A stretch of DNA of 14,215 nucleotides. Source: JBHIBA01 sp046758845 (GTDB taxonomy: Bacteria; UBA8248; JACPRG01; G963555815). Below are positions 1 through 5,684 of the stretch, piece by piece. The DNA lies in the NCBI GenBank assembly GCA_046758845.1, contig JBHIBA010000092.1:1-14215 (forward strand), given 5' to 3'. The notes below the pieces were generated by a model. The model ran no database searches and was not told the origin of the DNA. It saw only the letters and a list, made by a program, of their open reading frames with translations. Position 1 is the first letter of the stretch, and each line of letters starts with the position of its first letter. The translations under genes and the position numbers were made by a program.

Positions 1-32
1 ACACTAGGCCGATGGTGCTCCACCTGCCCTGC

Positions 33-53
33 GGGAGCCCGCAAGGGGCTCCC
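33..53. repeat. 8-bp perfect inverted repeat (hairpin)
   Basis: GGGAGCCC at 33-40 and GGGCTCCC at 46-53 pair perfectly around a 5-base loop (GCAAG). The downstream plus-strand sequence is pyrimidine-rich (CTTCTTCTCC) but has no clean T run, so this is at best a weak terminator of a gene lying left of the window. It could equally be a structural repeat. Confidence 0.45.
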
Positions 54-273
54 CTACACACTTCTTCTCCTGGATTGTCCGATTGGTTTGGAAGGAACCC
101 GCCAGTGGGGTTTTCCAGCACTCTTCCATCAGCCTGTCACTGTCAAGGGGTGAGGCCGCCCATTTATGAAAGCTCGTTCCGCGTGTCGAATGCTAGCTTT
201 CCCTCCGGGCAGCCGTAGGATAAACTGAATTCCTTTCCGCTGAGCCCAAGAACCGACCGCGGGCCCTGTCCCA

Positions 274-279
274 AGGAGG
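274..279 (+). promoter_or_regulatory. Strong Shine-Dalgarno of the TPR gene
   Basis: AGGAGG lies 8 bases before the ATG at 288, inside AAGGAGGGTGA, which is almost a full complement of the 16S rRNA 3' end with one extra G. It fixes the start of the TPR gene. Confidence 0.85.
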
Positions 280-287
280 GTGACGCC

Positions 288-1145
288 ATGGGACTTACCC
301 GAAAGAGCCTCGCAGCCCCCTTACTCGCTGCGGTTCTGCTTGTCCTCTTGCCGTACGCGACTCCGGGAACGGTCCAAGCCCAGGGTACGCTTGAAGAAGC
401 GAAACGTCTAAATGCCGCAGCGGTTCGCCTCTACCAGGCCGGCCGGTATGCGGAGGGGATTCGCTTGGCGAAGCGCTTTCTGAGCATCATTGAGAAATCC
501 CTCGGCTCCGAGCATCCTCGCGTGGCCACGGGCCTCAACAACCTGGCTGCGCTCTACCAGGCCCAGGGGCGCTACGGGGAGGCCGAGCCGCTTCACAGGC
601 GGGCTCTCGCTATCCGCGAGAAAGCCCTCGGCCCCGAGCACCCCCACGTGGCCACGGCCCTCAACAACCTGGGCGCGGGCTACCTCCACCAGGGGCGCTA
701 CGGGGAGGCCGAGCCGCTTTTCCGCCGGGCGCTGACCATCCGCGAGAAAGCCCTCGGCGCCCAGCATCCCGATGTGGCGCAGAGCCTCAACAATCTGGGC
801 TTGCTCTACGAGGCCCAGGGCCGATACGGGGAAGCCGAGCCGCTCTACCGGCGCGCGCTCGCCATTTGGGAAAAGGCCCTGGGGCGCGAGCACCCACAGG
901 TCGCCCTGGGCCTCAACAACCTGGGCGCGCTCCACCTGGCCCAGGGCCGATACGGGGAAGCCGAGCCGCTCTACCGGCGTGCGCTCGCCATCCTTGATAA
1001 AAGGGTGGGGCCGGACCACCCAAACATCGTTACGACGCTGAACAACCTGGCGGGGCTCTACGAGAAGCTCGGGAAGAGCGAAGAAGCCGCCGCGCTCTCG
1101 GCCCGGGCGAAGGCGATGCAGGAAAGGCTGGCCAGGCCACGGTGA
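288..1145 (+). CDS. Secreted kinesin-light-chain-type tetratricopeptide repeat protein
   Basis: This 285-residue protein is probably exported and acts in protein-protein binding; no enzymatic motif is seen. Residues 1-31 form a signal peptide: a basic start (MGLTRKS), a hydrophobic core, and an Ala-rich site ending in VQA before Gln32. The remainder is TPR. A half-conserved helix pair (about 34-75) is followed by 42-residue units beginning with His-Pro at 76, 118, 160, 202 and 244. Each full unit carries a variant of HPxVAxxLNNLxxLY, then QGRYGEAEPL and RRALxIxEKxLG, which is the TPR_10/TPR_12 pattern. The ATG is chosen for its strong ribosome binding site. The gene stands alone and converges on the minus-strand unit that ends at 1591. 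I see no link to the catabolic genes. The partner is unknown. TPR identity is secure; export is likely. Confidence 0.9.
   Translation: MGLTRKSLAAPLLAAVLLVLLPYATPGTVQAQGTLEEAKRLNAAAVRLYQAGRYAEGIRLAKRFLSIIEKSLGSEHPRVATGLNNLAALYQAQGRYGEAEPLHRRALAIREKALGPEHPHVATALNNLGAGYLHQGRYGEAEPLFRRALTIREKALGAQHPDVAQSLNNLGLLYEAQGRYGEAEPLYRRALAIWEKALGREHPQVALGLNNLGALHLAQGRYGEAEPLYRRALAILDKRVGPDHPNIVTTLNNLAGLYEKLGKSEEAAALSARAKAMQERLARPR
513..1016 (+). repeat. Four tandem 126-bp coding repeats
   Basis: Units at 513-638, 639-764, 765-890 and 891-1016 each encode 42 residues starting with His-Pro. A fifth, diverged unit begins at 1017. The DNA is nearly identical over parts of the units: the sequence coding for GRYGEAEPL recurs four times with few base changes, and so does AACAACCTGG. 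The first and second full units resemble each other most in their GGGCGCTACGGGGAGGCC stretch, while the third and fourth share GGCCGATACGGGGAAGCC. This points to stepwise duplication. Such repeats can gain or lose units by recombination or slippage. Confidence 0.85.
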
Positions 1146-1444
1146 AGCTGTCTCACGGCTTTCTGGATTTATTAAGGCGAGCACTAAATCATTTACAGTC
1201 CACCTTGAGCGATAGTCTGCGACTCGCGCGAAAGGTCTCGCAATTCAGACGTTCCACGGCGAGATTCTTTGTGCGGGCCAATGACGCGAACTCAGATGGG
1301 GATGAAAACCCGGATTCCCAGGGGGATCTTCCCTCGGCTTCGCTCGGGACAAGCTTTGAAAACCGGCCCCCCTGGAACCCTCCGGAAAACTTTTATTTCG
1401 CGAAAGACAACCGCTCAGGCCGAACACACACCCGACCCCCAGCA

Positions 1445-1477
1445 GGCCCGGCCATGCAATGCCGGGCCGTCAGAAGT
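1445..1477 (+). terminator. Candidate terminator for the TPR gene
   Basis: GGCCCGGC (1445-1452) and GCCGGGCC (1461-1468) form a perfect 8-bp GC-only stem around an 8-base loop. Downstream is GTCAGAAGTTTTG, whose T4 starts 9 bases after the stem. The T run is short and late, so intrinsic termination is only plausible. The hairpin lies 300 bases after the TPR stop. Confidence 0.4.
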
Positions 1478-1482
1478 TTTGC

Positions 1483-1499
1483 GGGGGGGTGTGGGGGGG
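1483..1499 (+). other. Predicted G-quadruplex motif (two G7 tracts)
   Basis: Seven G (1483-1489), TGT, then seven G (1493-1499). Each G7 can supply two G3 runs with a one-base linker, which satisfies the four-run quadruplex rule (loops 1, 3 and 1). The second tract also belongs to the hairpin at 1491-1523, so the two structures would compete. Confidence 0.5.
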
Positions 1500-1523
1500 C
1501 GCCTTTCAAAAAGCGCCCCCCAC
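1491..1523. repeat. Long GC hairpin with adjacent direct repeat
   Basis: GTGGGGGGGCGC (1491-1502) pairs with GCGCCCCCCAC (1513-1523) over 11 base pairs with one bulged G. The loop is CTTTCAAAAA. The 14-mer AAAAAGCGCCCCCC, which makes up part of the loop and the right arm (1508-1521), recurs at 1547-1560, so either copy can pair with the G tract. Neither strand has a clean T run directly after the stem. It may be a structural barrier or a second-line terminator for the minus-strand unit. Confidence 0.6.
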
Positions 1524-1560
1524 GCCTAAGCCGGCACGCAGTGCCCAAAAAGCGCCCCCC

Positions 1561-1586
1561 GCAGAAAACAAGAGCCCGGCGGCTCT
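1561..1586 (-). terminator. Intrinsic terminator of the transport/AMDase-like unit
   Basis: On the minus strand, directly after the TAA of the AMDase-like gene, AGAGCC pairs with GGCTCT around a GCCG tetraloop (plus-strand 1571-1586). TGTTTTCTGC follows (plus-strand 1561-1570). A short GC stem with a T-rich tail 4 bases past the stop codon is a standard intrinsic terminator. It marks the end of the three-gene minus-strand unit. Confidence 0.65.
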
Positions 1587-1590
1587 CGGC

Positions 1591-2355
1591 TTACGCCGCC
1601 GACTCTTGTAGAAGCCGGCCGAAACCCCGGACGGGCTCCTTGTGCTCGAAGGCCCTCAGGGCCTTCCAGAGGATGGGGCTGAACTGCGTCAGGACCGGGA
1701 CGTCGAACTCTTTTTCGAGCTTGGCAATCGTATCGCTGGCCCCGTGCCACAGGGGGCAGGAGAGATAGATGCTCTCGGCTCCGGACGCTGCCAGGAAGAC
1801 CTCCTTGCCCTTCTCGTACGGGGTGTTCTCCCGAAGGGCGTGGATCTCGGCGTGGCCGTTGGTCTGATAACCGGAGATGGAAGTGACCGTAAAGCCAGCC
1901 GCCTCGAGGTAGCCCCGCAAGTGTTCGTTCTGATCGTCCCGGTGGGGGGTGCCCACGGCCACCTTCCTGACCCCCAGGTGCTCCAGGGCGTCGGTCACGG
2001 CGGTCGTCGCAGCCGTGGCGGGTTTTCCGGTGAGTCTTTGAATGTCCTTCTCCAGCTCCCTCGCCCATTTGGGTCCCATCGCGGCCTGAATGAGGTCGCC
2101 CGTGACGGCGAAGAAGTCCGGGCGCTGATAGCGCAAAAGCTCCTCCACCGAGTGGAGGACGCTGTCCCGCCGGGTCATGAAATCCTCTTTGTCGAACTTC
2201 CCCGGATGCAGCATTTTCAGCGCCCAAGACGTAGTGTAGATGATCAAGTTGATGTCCGGCGGCGTCATCCGGAAGAAGTCCTGATAGGTCTTGTCCACGG
2301 TCCCCGGCGTGACCCAGCCGATGGTCGCCTTCCAATCGTCAATCCAGCCTCTCAT
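1591..2355 (-). CDS. Arylmalonate decarboxylase / maleate isomerase-like protein (Asp/Glu racemase superfamily)
   Basis: A soluble 254-residue protein whose family uses cysteine thiols to racemise, isomerise or decarboxylate small diacids without a cofactor. It aligns by eye with Bordetella arylmalonate decarboxylase (AMDase). The first catalytic position, Cys in racemases and Gly74 in AMDase, is Gly86 here (VTGDLIQAAMG). The second, Cys188 in AMDase, is Cys200 (YLSCPLWHG), the only cysteine in the protein. Both pairs are 114 residues apart. The C-terminal VRGFGRLLQ resembles ARPGYGRLF of AMDase. The AMDase dioxyanion residues Thr75, Ser76 and Tyr126 correspond to Asp87, Leu88 and His138, so the substrate probably differs from arylmalonate. 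The ATG has GGGAG 8 bases upstream. As the last gene after the TRAP permease, it probably acts on the imported compound or a product of it. Superfamily secure; decarboxylase activity inferred. Confidence 0.85.
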   Translation of the reverse strand: MRGWIDDWKATIGWVTPGTVDKTYQDFFRMTPPDINLIIYTTSWALKMLHPGKFDKEDFMTRRDSVLHSVEELLRYQRPDFFAVTGDLIQAAMGPKWARELEKDIQRLTGKPATAATTAVTDALEHLGVRKVAVGTPHRDDQNEHLRGYLEAAGFTVTSISGYQTNGHAEIHALRENTPYEKGKEVFLAASGAESIYLSCPLWHGASDTIAKLEKEFDVPVLTQFSPILWKALRAFEHKEPVRGFGRLLQESAA

Positions 2356-2480
2356 GCTTGGTCTCCCTTGTTGGGGTTACGCATCGAATTCCGGGGACAA
2401 CTCGGCGAAGTCCTGGTCCGGCGAAGCTCCGGCCCGATGACCGATGGTCCACCCGGGGGTTCGCGGTCGGGTCCTGAACG

Positions 2481-4427
2481 TCAAGGCGGGGGCTCCCCTT
2501 TGGGGAGCAACGCCTTTTGGCGTCCCATGCGTCCGCGCTGGAGGAAGTACAGCCCGACGAGGACAGAGACGCCGGCCGCGTCCGTCAGAAGGGAGCCGTG
2601 AAGGAGCGTCAGGGCCCCCAGGATCAGAAATCCCCGCTGCAGGAGGCTCGCCGGCTGGATGAAATACCCCGCCGTGGAGGCCGCGAGACAGCCGACTCCC
2701 ACCATGGCCGTCAGCACCGACCAGAGGATCTTGCCGGGACTCCCCGCAAGAAGCAGCGCGTTGTTATAGACGAAGAAATACGGGACGAGAAACCCCGCCA
2801 GGGCGTAACGGAAGGCCAGCCAGCCCGTGCTCCAGGGGTCGCTCTTGGCGATGGGGGCCGCGGCATAGGCCGCAAGCGCCACCGGCGGCGTCACGTTGCA
2901 CACGATGGCGAAGAAGAACACAAACATGTGCGCGGCGATCGGGCTGACGCCCATCTCCTCAAGAGCCGGGGCCCCCAGCGTCGCCACGATGATGTAGGCC
3001 CCGACGGTGGGCATGCCCATCCCGAGGATCAGCGAGGCGATCATCGTGAAAATCAGCGCTGGCAGGAGATTCCCGCCCGAAAGGAACTGAATCAGGTCGG
3101 TGAGACGCAGTCCCAACCCGGAAATGACGATGAAGGAAACGATGATCCCCGCACAGGCGCCCGTGACCCCCACGGCTACGATTCCCCGGCCCGCTTTGTC
3201 CAGGGCGTTCACAAACTTCCGGGGGGTGATGCGGGTCTGCCGGTGAAATGCCGTCACGACGAGGATGACGATGATGGCCCACATCCCCGCTTTCAAGGGC
3301 GTGTATCCCCGGAGCAGAAGCAGAACAATGGCCGCCACGGGAAGAAACAGGAACCAGCCCCCTTTCATCACCTCTGTGAAGCGCGGCAACTCCGACCTTC
3401 CCAGGCCCCTGAGATTGAGCCGCCGGCAGGTGAAGTGGACCACCAGGCCCACTGAGAAGAAGTAAAGAAGCGCGGGGACGAGGGCGGCCTTCATCACCTC
3501 CAGGTACGAGACGCCCAGGATCGCCGCGATGACGAAGGCTGACGCCCCCATGATAGGCGGCATGATCTGCCCCCCCGTGGAGGCCGCGGCTTCGACCGCT
3601 CCGGCCATCTGCGGCCGGTAGCCCATCCGCTTCATCAGGGGGATGGTGAAGGACCCGGTCGTCACGACATTGGCGGCCGAGCTTCCCGAAAGGGCGCCGA
3701 TCAGGGTGCTCGACACCACCGCCACCTTGGCGGGCCCTCCCGAGAAATGCCCCGCCAGGGAGTTGGCCAGGTTGATGAAGAAGTTGACCGCCCCCGTTTC
3801 CTCCAGAAATGAGGAGAAGATGACGAAGATGATGATGTACGTGGACAGGACGCCGAGGATGAGGCCGTACAGACCGTCGGTGGCCATGAAGTTCAGCGTG
3901 ATGATCTCCTCCAGGGAATACCCCCCGTGAGCGATGGCGAGCGGGAAAACTCTCCCGTAGAGGGAGTACACGAAGAAGACCAGCGTCAGGATCACAATGG
4001 GCCAACCCACGGCCCGACGGGTGGCCTCGATAACCAGCAGCAGGAGGAGCCCTCCCAGCCATAGATCCAGCGAGGTGGCCGCCCCTGCGCGTATGAGGAT
4101 CTCCTCGCTGTTTGCGGCGCTGTAATAACCGATGACTGCGATCAGAATCAGGGAGAGGACGTCGGCTGCGAGGAACCAGCGGTTGGCCGGGGCCCGGCGG
4201 CTCAGGGGGTAAATCAAGAAAACCAGAAGCAGGATGAAGGTAACGTCCAGGGAGCGCTGAAAGTAGGCTTCGAACACCCCGAAATGCGCTGTGTAGAGGT
4301 GGAATGCCATAAACACAACGGCCACGACGCTGGCCGCGCGGCTCCACATCGTACCGGCCTGCTTCCCCCGGCGTTCCGCGGCCTCAAGGGGCAAGGGTCT
4401 TTCTCCCGCCGCAGGGGTTTCGCGCAC
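2481..4427 (-). CDS. TRAP transporter permease, fused small and large subunits (TAXI/4TM-12TM type)
   Basis: This 648-residue inner-membrane protein should use the sodium or proton gradient to import the ligand delivered by the neighbouring TAXI receptor. Hydrophobic segments run nearly throughout. The N-terminal part (about 33-160) is the DctQ-like portion with FHLYTAHFG and FLIYPLSRR. The DctM part carries GALSGSSAANV (244-254), GGQIMPPIMGASAF (285-298), GMGMPTVGAYI (469-479) and NVTPPVALAAYAAAPIAKSD (511-530), hallmarks of the fused family. The family's C-terminal extension with further helices follows (about 560-630). The GTG at 4427 leaves about 30 residues before the first helix, as usual in relatives, but has no clear ribosome binding site. 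ATG at 4349 (Met27, GCAGG upstream) is the alternative. A terminator sits just before the gene, so it may be expressed less than the receptor. Substrate unknown. Confidence 0.93.
   Translation of the reverse strand: MRETPAAGERPLPLEAAERRGKQAGTMWSRAASVVAVVFMAFHLYTAHFGVFEAYFQRSLDVTFILLLVFLIYPLSRRAPANRWFLAADVLSLILIAVIGYYSAANSEEILIRAGAATSLDLWLGGLLLLLVIEATRRAVGWPIVILTLVFFVYSLYGRVFPLAIAHGGYSLEEIITLNFMATDGLYGLILGVLSTYIIIFVIFSSFLEETGAVNFFINLANSLAGHFSGGPAKVAVVSSTLIGALSGSSAANVVTTGSFTIPLMKRMGYRPQMAGAVEAAASTGGQIMPPIMGASAFVIAAILGVSYLEVMKAALVPALLYFFSVGLVVHFTCRRLNLRGLGRSELPRFTEVMKGGWFLFLPVAAIVLLLLRGYTPLKAGMWAIIVILVVTAFHRQTRITPRKFVNALDKAGRGIVAVGVTGACAGIIVSFIVISGLGLRLTDLIQFLSGGNLLPALIFTMIASLILGMGMPTVGAYIIVATLGAPALEEMGVSPIAAHMFVFFFAIVCNVTPPVALAAYAAAPIAKSDPWSTGWLAFRYALAGFLVPYFFVYNNALLLAGSPGKILWSVLTAMVGVGCLAASTAGYFIQPASLLQRGFLILGALTLLHGSLLTDAAGVSVLVGLYFLQRGRMGRQKALLPKGEPPP
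2483..2516. repeat. Two-part hairpin over the permease stop codon
   Basis: AAGGCG (2483-2488) pairs with CGCCTT (2511-2516), and GCTCCCC (2492-2498) with GGGGAGC (2502-2508). They are joined by a small 3/2 internal loop and capped by a 3-base loop. The structure covers the last codons of the permease and touches its TGA. No T run follows on the minus strand, so it looks more like an mRNA-stabilising or translational element between permease and AMDase-like gene than a terminator. Confidence 0.55.
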
Positions 4428-4435
4428 TCATCCGA

Positions 4436-4470
4436 GAAAAAGCCGGGGGGAAGGTCTCATCCCCCCGGCT
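4436..4470 (-). terminator. Intrinsic terminator between TAXI receptor and permease
   Basis: AGCCGGGGGG (4441-4450) and CCCCCCGGCT (4461-4470) form a perfect 10-bp stem with a 10-base loop. On the minus strand the stem is followed by TTTTCTCGG, giving a run of five T including the stem's last base. It starts 28 bases after the receptor stop codon and ends just before the GTG of the permease. This is the strongest terminator in the window. If leaky, it would give more receptor than permease mRNA. Confidence 0.8.
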
Positions 4471-4498
4471 GGTTCAAGGCGGAAAACGTCCCGGATCG

Positions 4499-5482
4499 TC
4501 ACTCGGAGTGAACGCTGACCCCTTTTTCCTTGAAGTAGCGGGCGGCGCCCCGGTGGAAGGGGATCTGGACACCCTCGGCCGCTTTCTTCCAAGTCATGCC
4601 CTTCAGCCAGGCGAGTTTCTTAAACAGGCGAGGATTCTCGTAAATCGCCCGGGTGATCTTGTAGGCCAGGTCGTCCGGCATCCGGGTGCTGGCGATGAGA
4701 AGGTCGTTGTCGGCGATGGTCCAGGCGTCGCTCTCTTGACCTTTGTAGATCCCTTTGGGGATCTTGACCGCCACGTATCCTCTGTAGGTGTTGAGGATTT
4801 TTTCGAGGATGGGTTTTTCGATTCCCAAAACGCGGACCGGGAAGGACGCCTCAAGCTGCATGATGAGGGGATTGGGGACAGGCTGCGCCAGCTGGATGAC
4901 GTCCACCTGCCGGTCCTTCATGAGCAGCACCGCGTCGCTCCACCCCACGTGGCTCACCTTCCCCCCGGCTTGCCGGATCTTGTCAAAGCTCAGGCCGTGG
5001 GCCTCCAGCATCCGCGCATACGCCAGCGTCGAGCCCCACCCCTTCTTTCCGGCCGTGGTCCGCTTGCCCTTGATGTCGTAGAAGGTCCGGACGGGGCTGT
5101 GGGCCTGGACGGTGATGGAGAACGCGGATTGGTAATAGACCCCGATGGCGCGGATATTGCGGTGGGGTTTCTTGAAAGGATCCTTGGTGTTCCAGGCCTC
5201 TGCAACGGACCCGGTATAGGTGAACCCCATGTCGATTTTGGCGTTTTCCACGTTTCGGATGTTGGTGATGGCTCCCCCGGTCGTGACGGTTGAGATCACT
5301 CCAGGGACTTTATAGTTGATCACGCTGGCAGTGAGGGACATGGTGGGGAACCAGGACCCGCCCAGGCTGGAAGAGCCGATTTTCAGAAAGACCCTTTCGG
5401 CCGCCGAGCCGGGGCTCCCGCCGAAGCCGATCAGACACAAAAGACTGATTGCCGCCAGGACCGTGATGACCTTTCTACCCAT
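4499..5482 (-). CDS. TAXI family TRAP transporter solute-binding receptor
   Basis: A 327-residue periplasmic protein that captures the substrate and hands it to the TRAP permease encoded next. Residues 1-28 are a signal peptide (MGRKV, then ITVLAAISLLCLIGF, cleavage after GSAA). The Cys16 context (SLLC) is a poor lipobox, so a soluble receptor is preferred over a lipoprotein. Mature features are family-typical: IGSSSLGGSWFP near the start, TTGGAITNIRNVENAKIDMGF (split by eye, about 67-87), AHSPVRTFYDIKGKR, and a C-terminal TWKKAAEGVQIPFHRGAARYF-type end. Start: the frame opens at 5524, but ATG 5482 begins the signal peptide and has GAGGGAG upstream, so it is preferred. It is the first gene of the minus-strand unit, divergent from the UbiD gene. 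Ligands of this family, where known, are mostly organic acids or amino acids; this ligand is unknown. Confidence 0.92.
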   Translation of the reverse strand: MGRKVITVLAAISLLCLIGFGGSPGSAAERVFLKIGSSSLGGSWFPTMSLTASVINYKVPGVISTVTTGGAITNIRNVENAKIDMGFTYTGSVAEAWNTKDPFKKPHRNIRAIGVYYQSAFSITVQAHSPVRTFYDIKGKRTTAGKKGWGSTLAYARMLEAHGLSFDKIRQAGGKVSHVGWSDAVLLMKDRQVDVIQLAQPVPNPLIMQLEASFPVRVLGIEKPILEKILNTYRGYVAVKIPKGIYKGQESDAWTIADNDLLIASTRMPDDLAYKITRAIYENPRLFKKLAWLKGMTWKKAAEGVQIPFHRGAARYFKEKGVSVHSE

Positions 5483-5558
5483 CGTGATGGTCTCCCTCTG
5501 GTCCCCCCAGTGATAAAGACGCATCGCCCTTCACAGCCCGCGGACGTGAAGCGCCGAC

Positions 5559-5617
5559 TTTCGATTTCTTGGATATGGCTCGGCAACGATGCTAACATCT
5601 GGCTCAATCGAAATCAA
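5559..5617. promoter_or_regulatory. Candidate divergent promoter/operator region
   Basis: The gap between the two divergent units holds a minus-strand candidate: -35 TTGATT (plus-strand 5612-5617), 17-base spacer, -10 TAGCAT (5589-5594), each matching 4 of 6 consensus bases. It would start transcription about 100 bases before the receptor ATG. A weaker plus-strand pair is TTGGAT (5569-5574) and TAACAT (5593-5598) with 18 bases between. Both lie within an 8-bp inverted pair, TTTCGATT (5559-5566) and AATCGAAA (5606-5613). A shared regulator binding here would control both units. Consensus matches are modest and no regulator gene is in the window. Confidence 0.3.
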
Positions 5618-5684
5618 CAATTCCCGAAACTAGACACGACGTCCCTTCATCGGCCGAATTTTTGCCCAACCGCCGGAGAGATTC

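Larger units (their letters stand above)
1..287. other. Upstream non-coding stretch
   Basis: No convincing gene is seen in these 287 bases. The one longer open frame here (12-218, +) has no ribosome binding site and an unstructured composition. The stretch carries a perfect 8-bp hairpin at 33-53 and ends in the strong ribosome binding site of the TPR gene. A weak -10-like GATAAA (219-224) has no good -35 partner, so I do not claim a promoter. Confidence 0.5.
1146..1590. other. Intergenic zone between convergent genes
   Basis: These 445 bases lie between the stop of the plus-strand TPR gene and the stop of the minus-strand AMDase-like gene. No gene with a ribosome binding site or believable protein is seen. 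The left part (about 1165-1195) is locally AT-rich. The middle has an 8-bp inverted pair, CCAGGGGG (1318-1325) and CCCCCTGG (1368-1375), 42 bases apart. The right part (1445-1590) is a dense run of hairpins and G or C tracts, listed separately. It most likely separates the two transcripts, though remnants of a mobile element cannot be excluded. Confidence 0.7.

Noticed and set aside
12..218. 68-residue open frame on the plus strand
   Set aside because: No ribosome binding site precedes it, and the sequence is Ser/Pro-rich without a domain. It also contains a perfect hairpin near its start.
1142..1768. 208-residue open frame overlapping the TPR stop by 4 bases
   Set aside because: The overlap looks like translational coupling, but the frame runs through G/C-tract hairpins and into the antisense of the AMDase-like gene. 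It has a low-complexity basic composition and no domain.
1591..2355. Two-cysteine maleate isomerase, Asp/Glu racemase or hydantoin racemase
   Set aside because: The first catalytic cysteine is Gly86 and only one Cys exists in the protein, so classical two-cysteine racemisation or isomerisation is unlikely.
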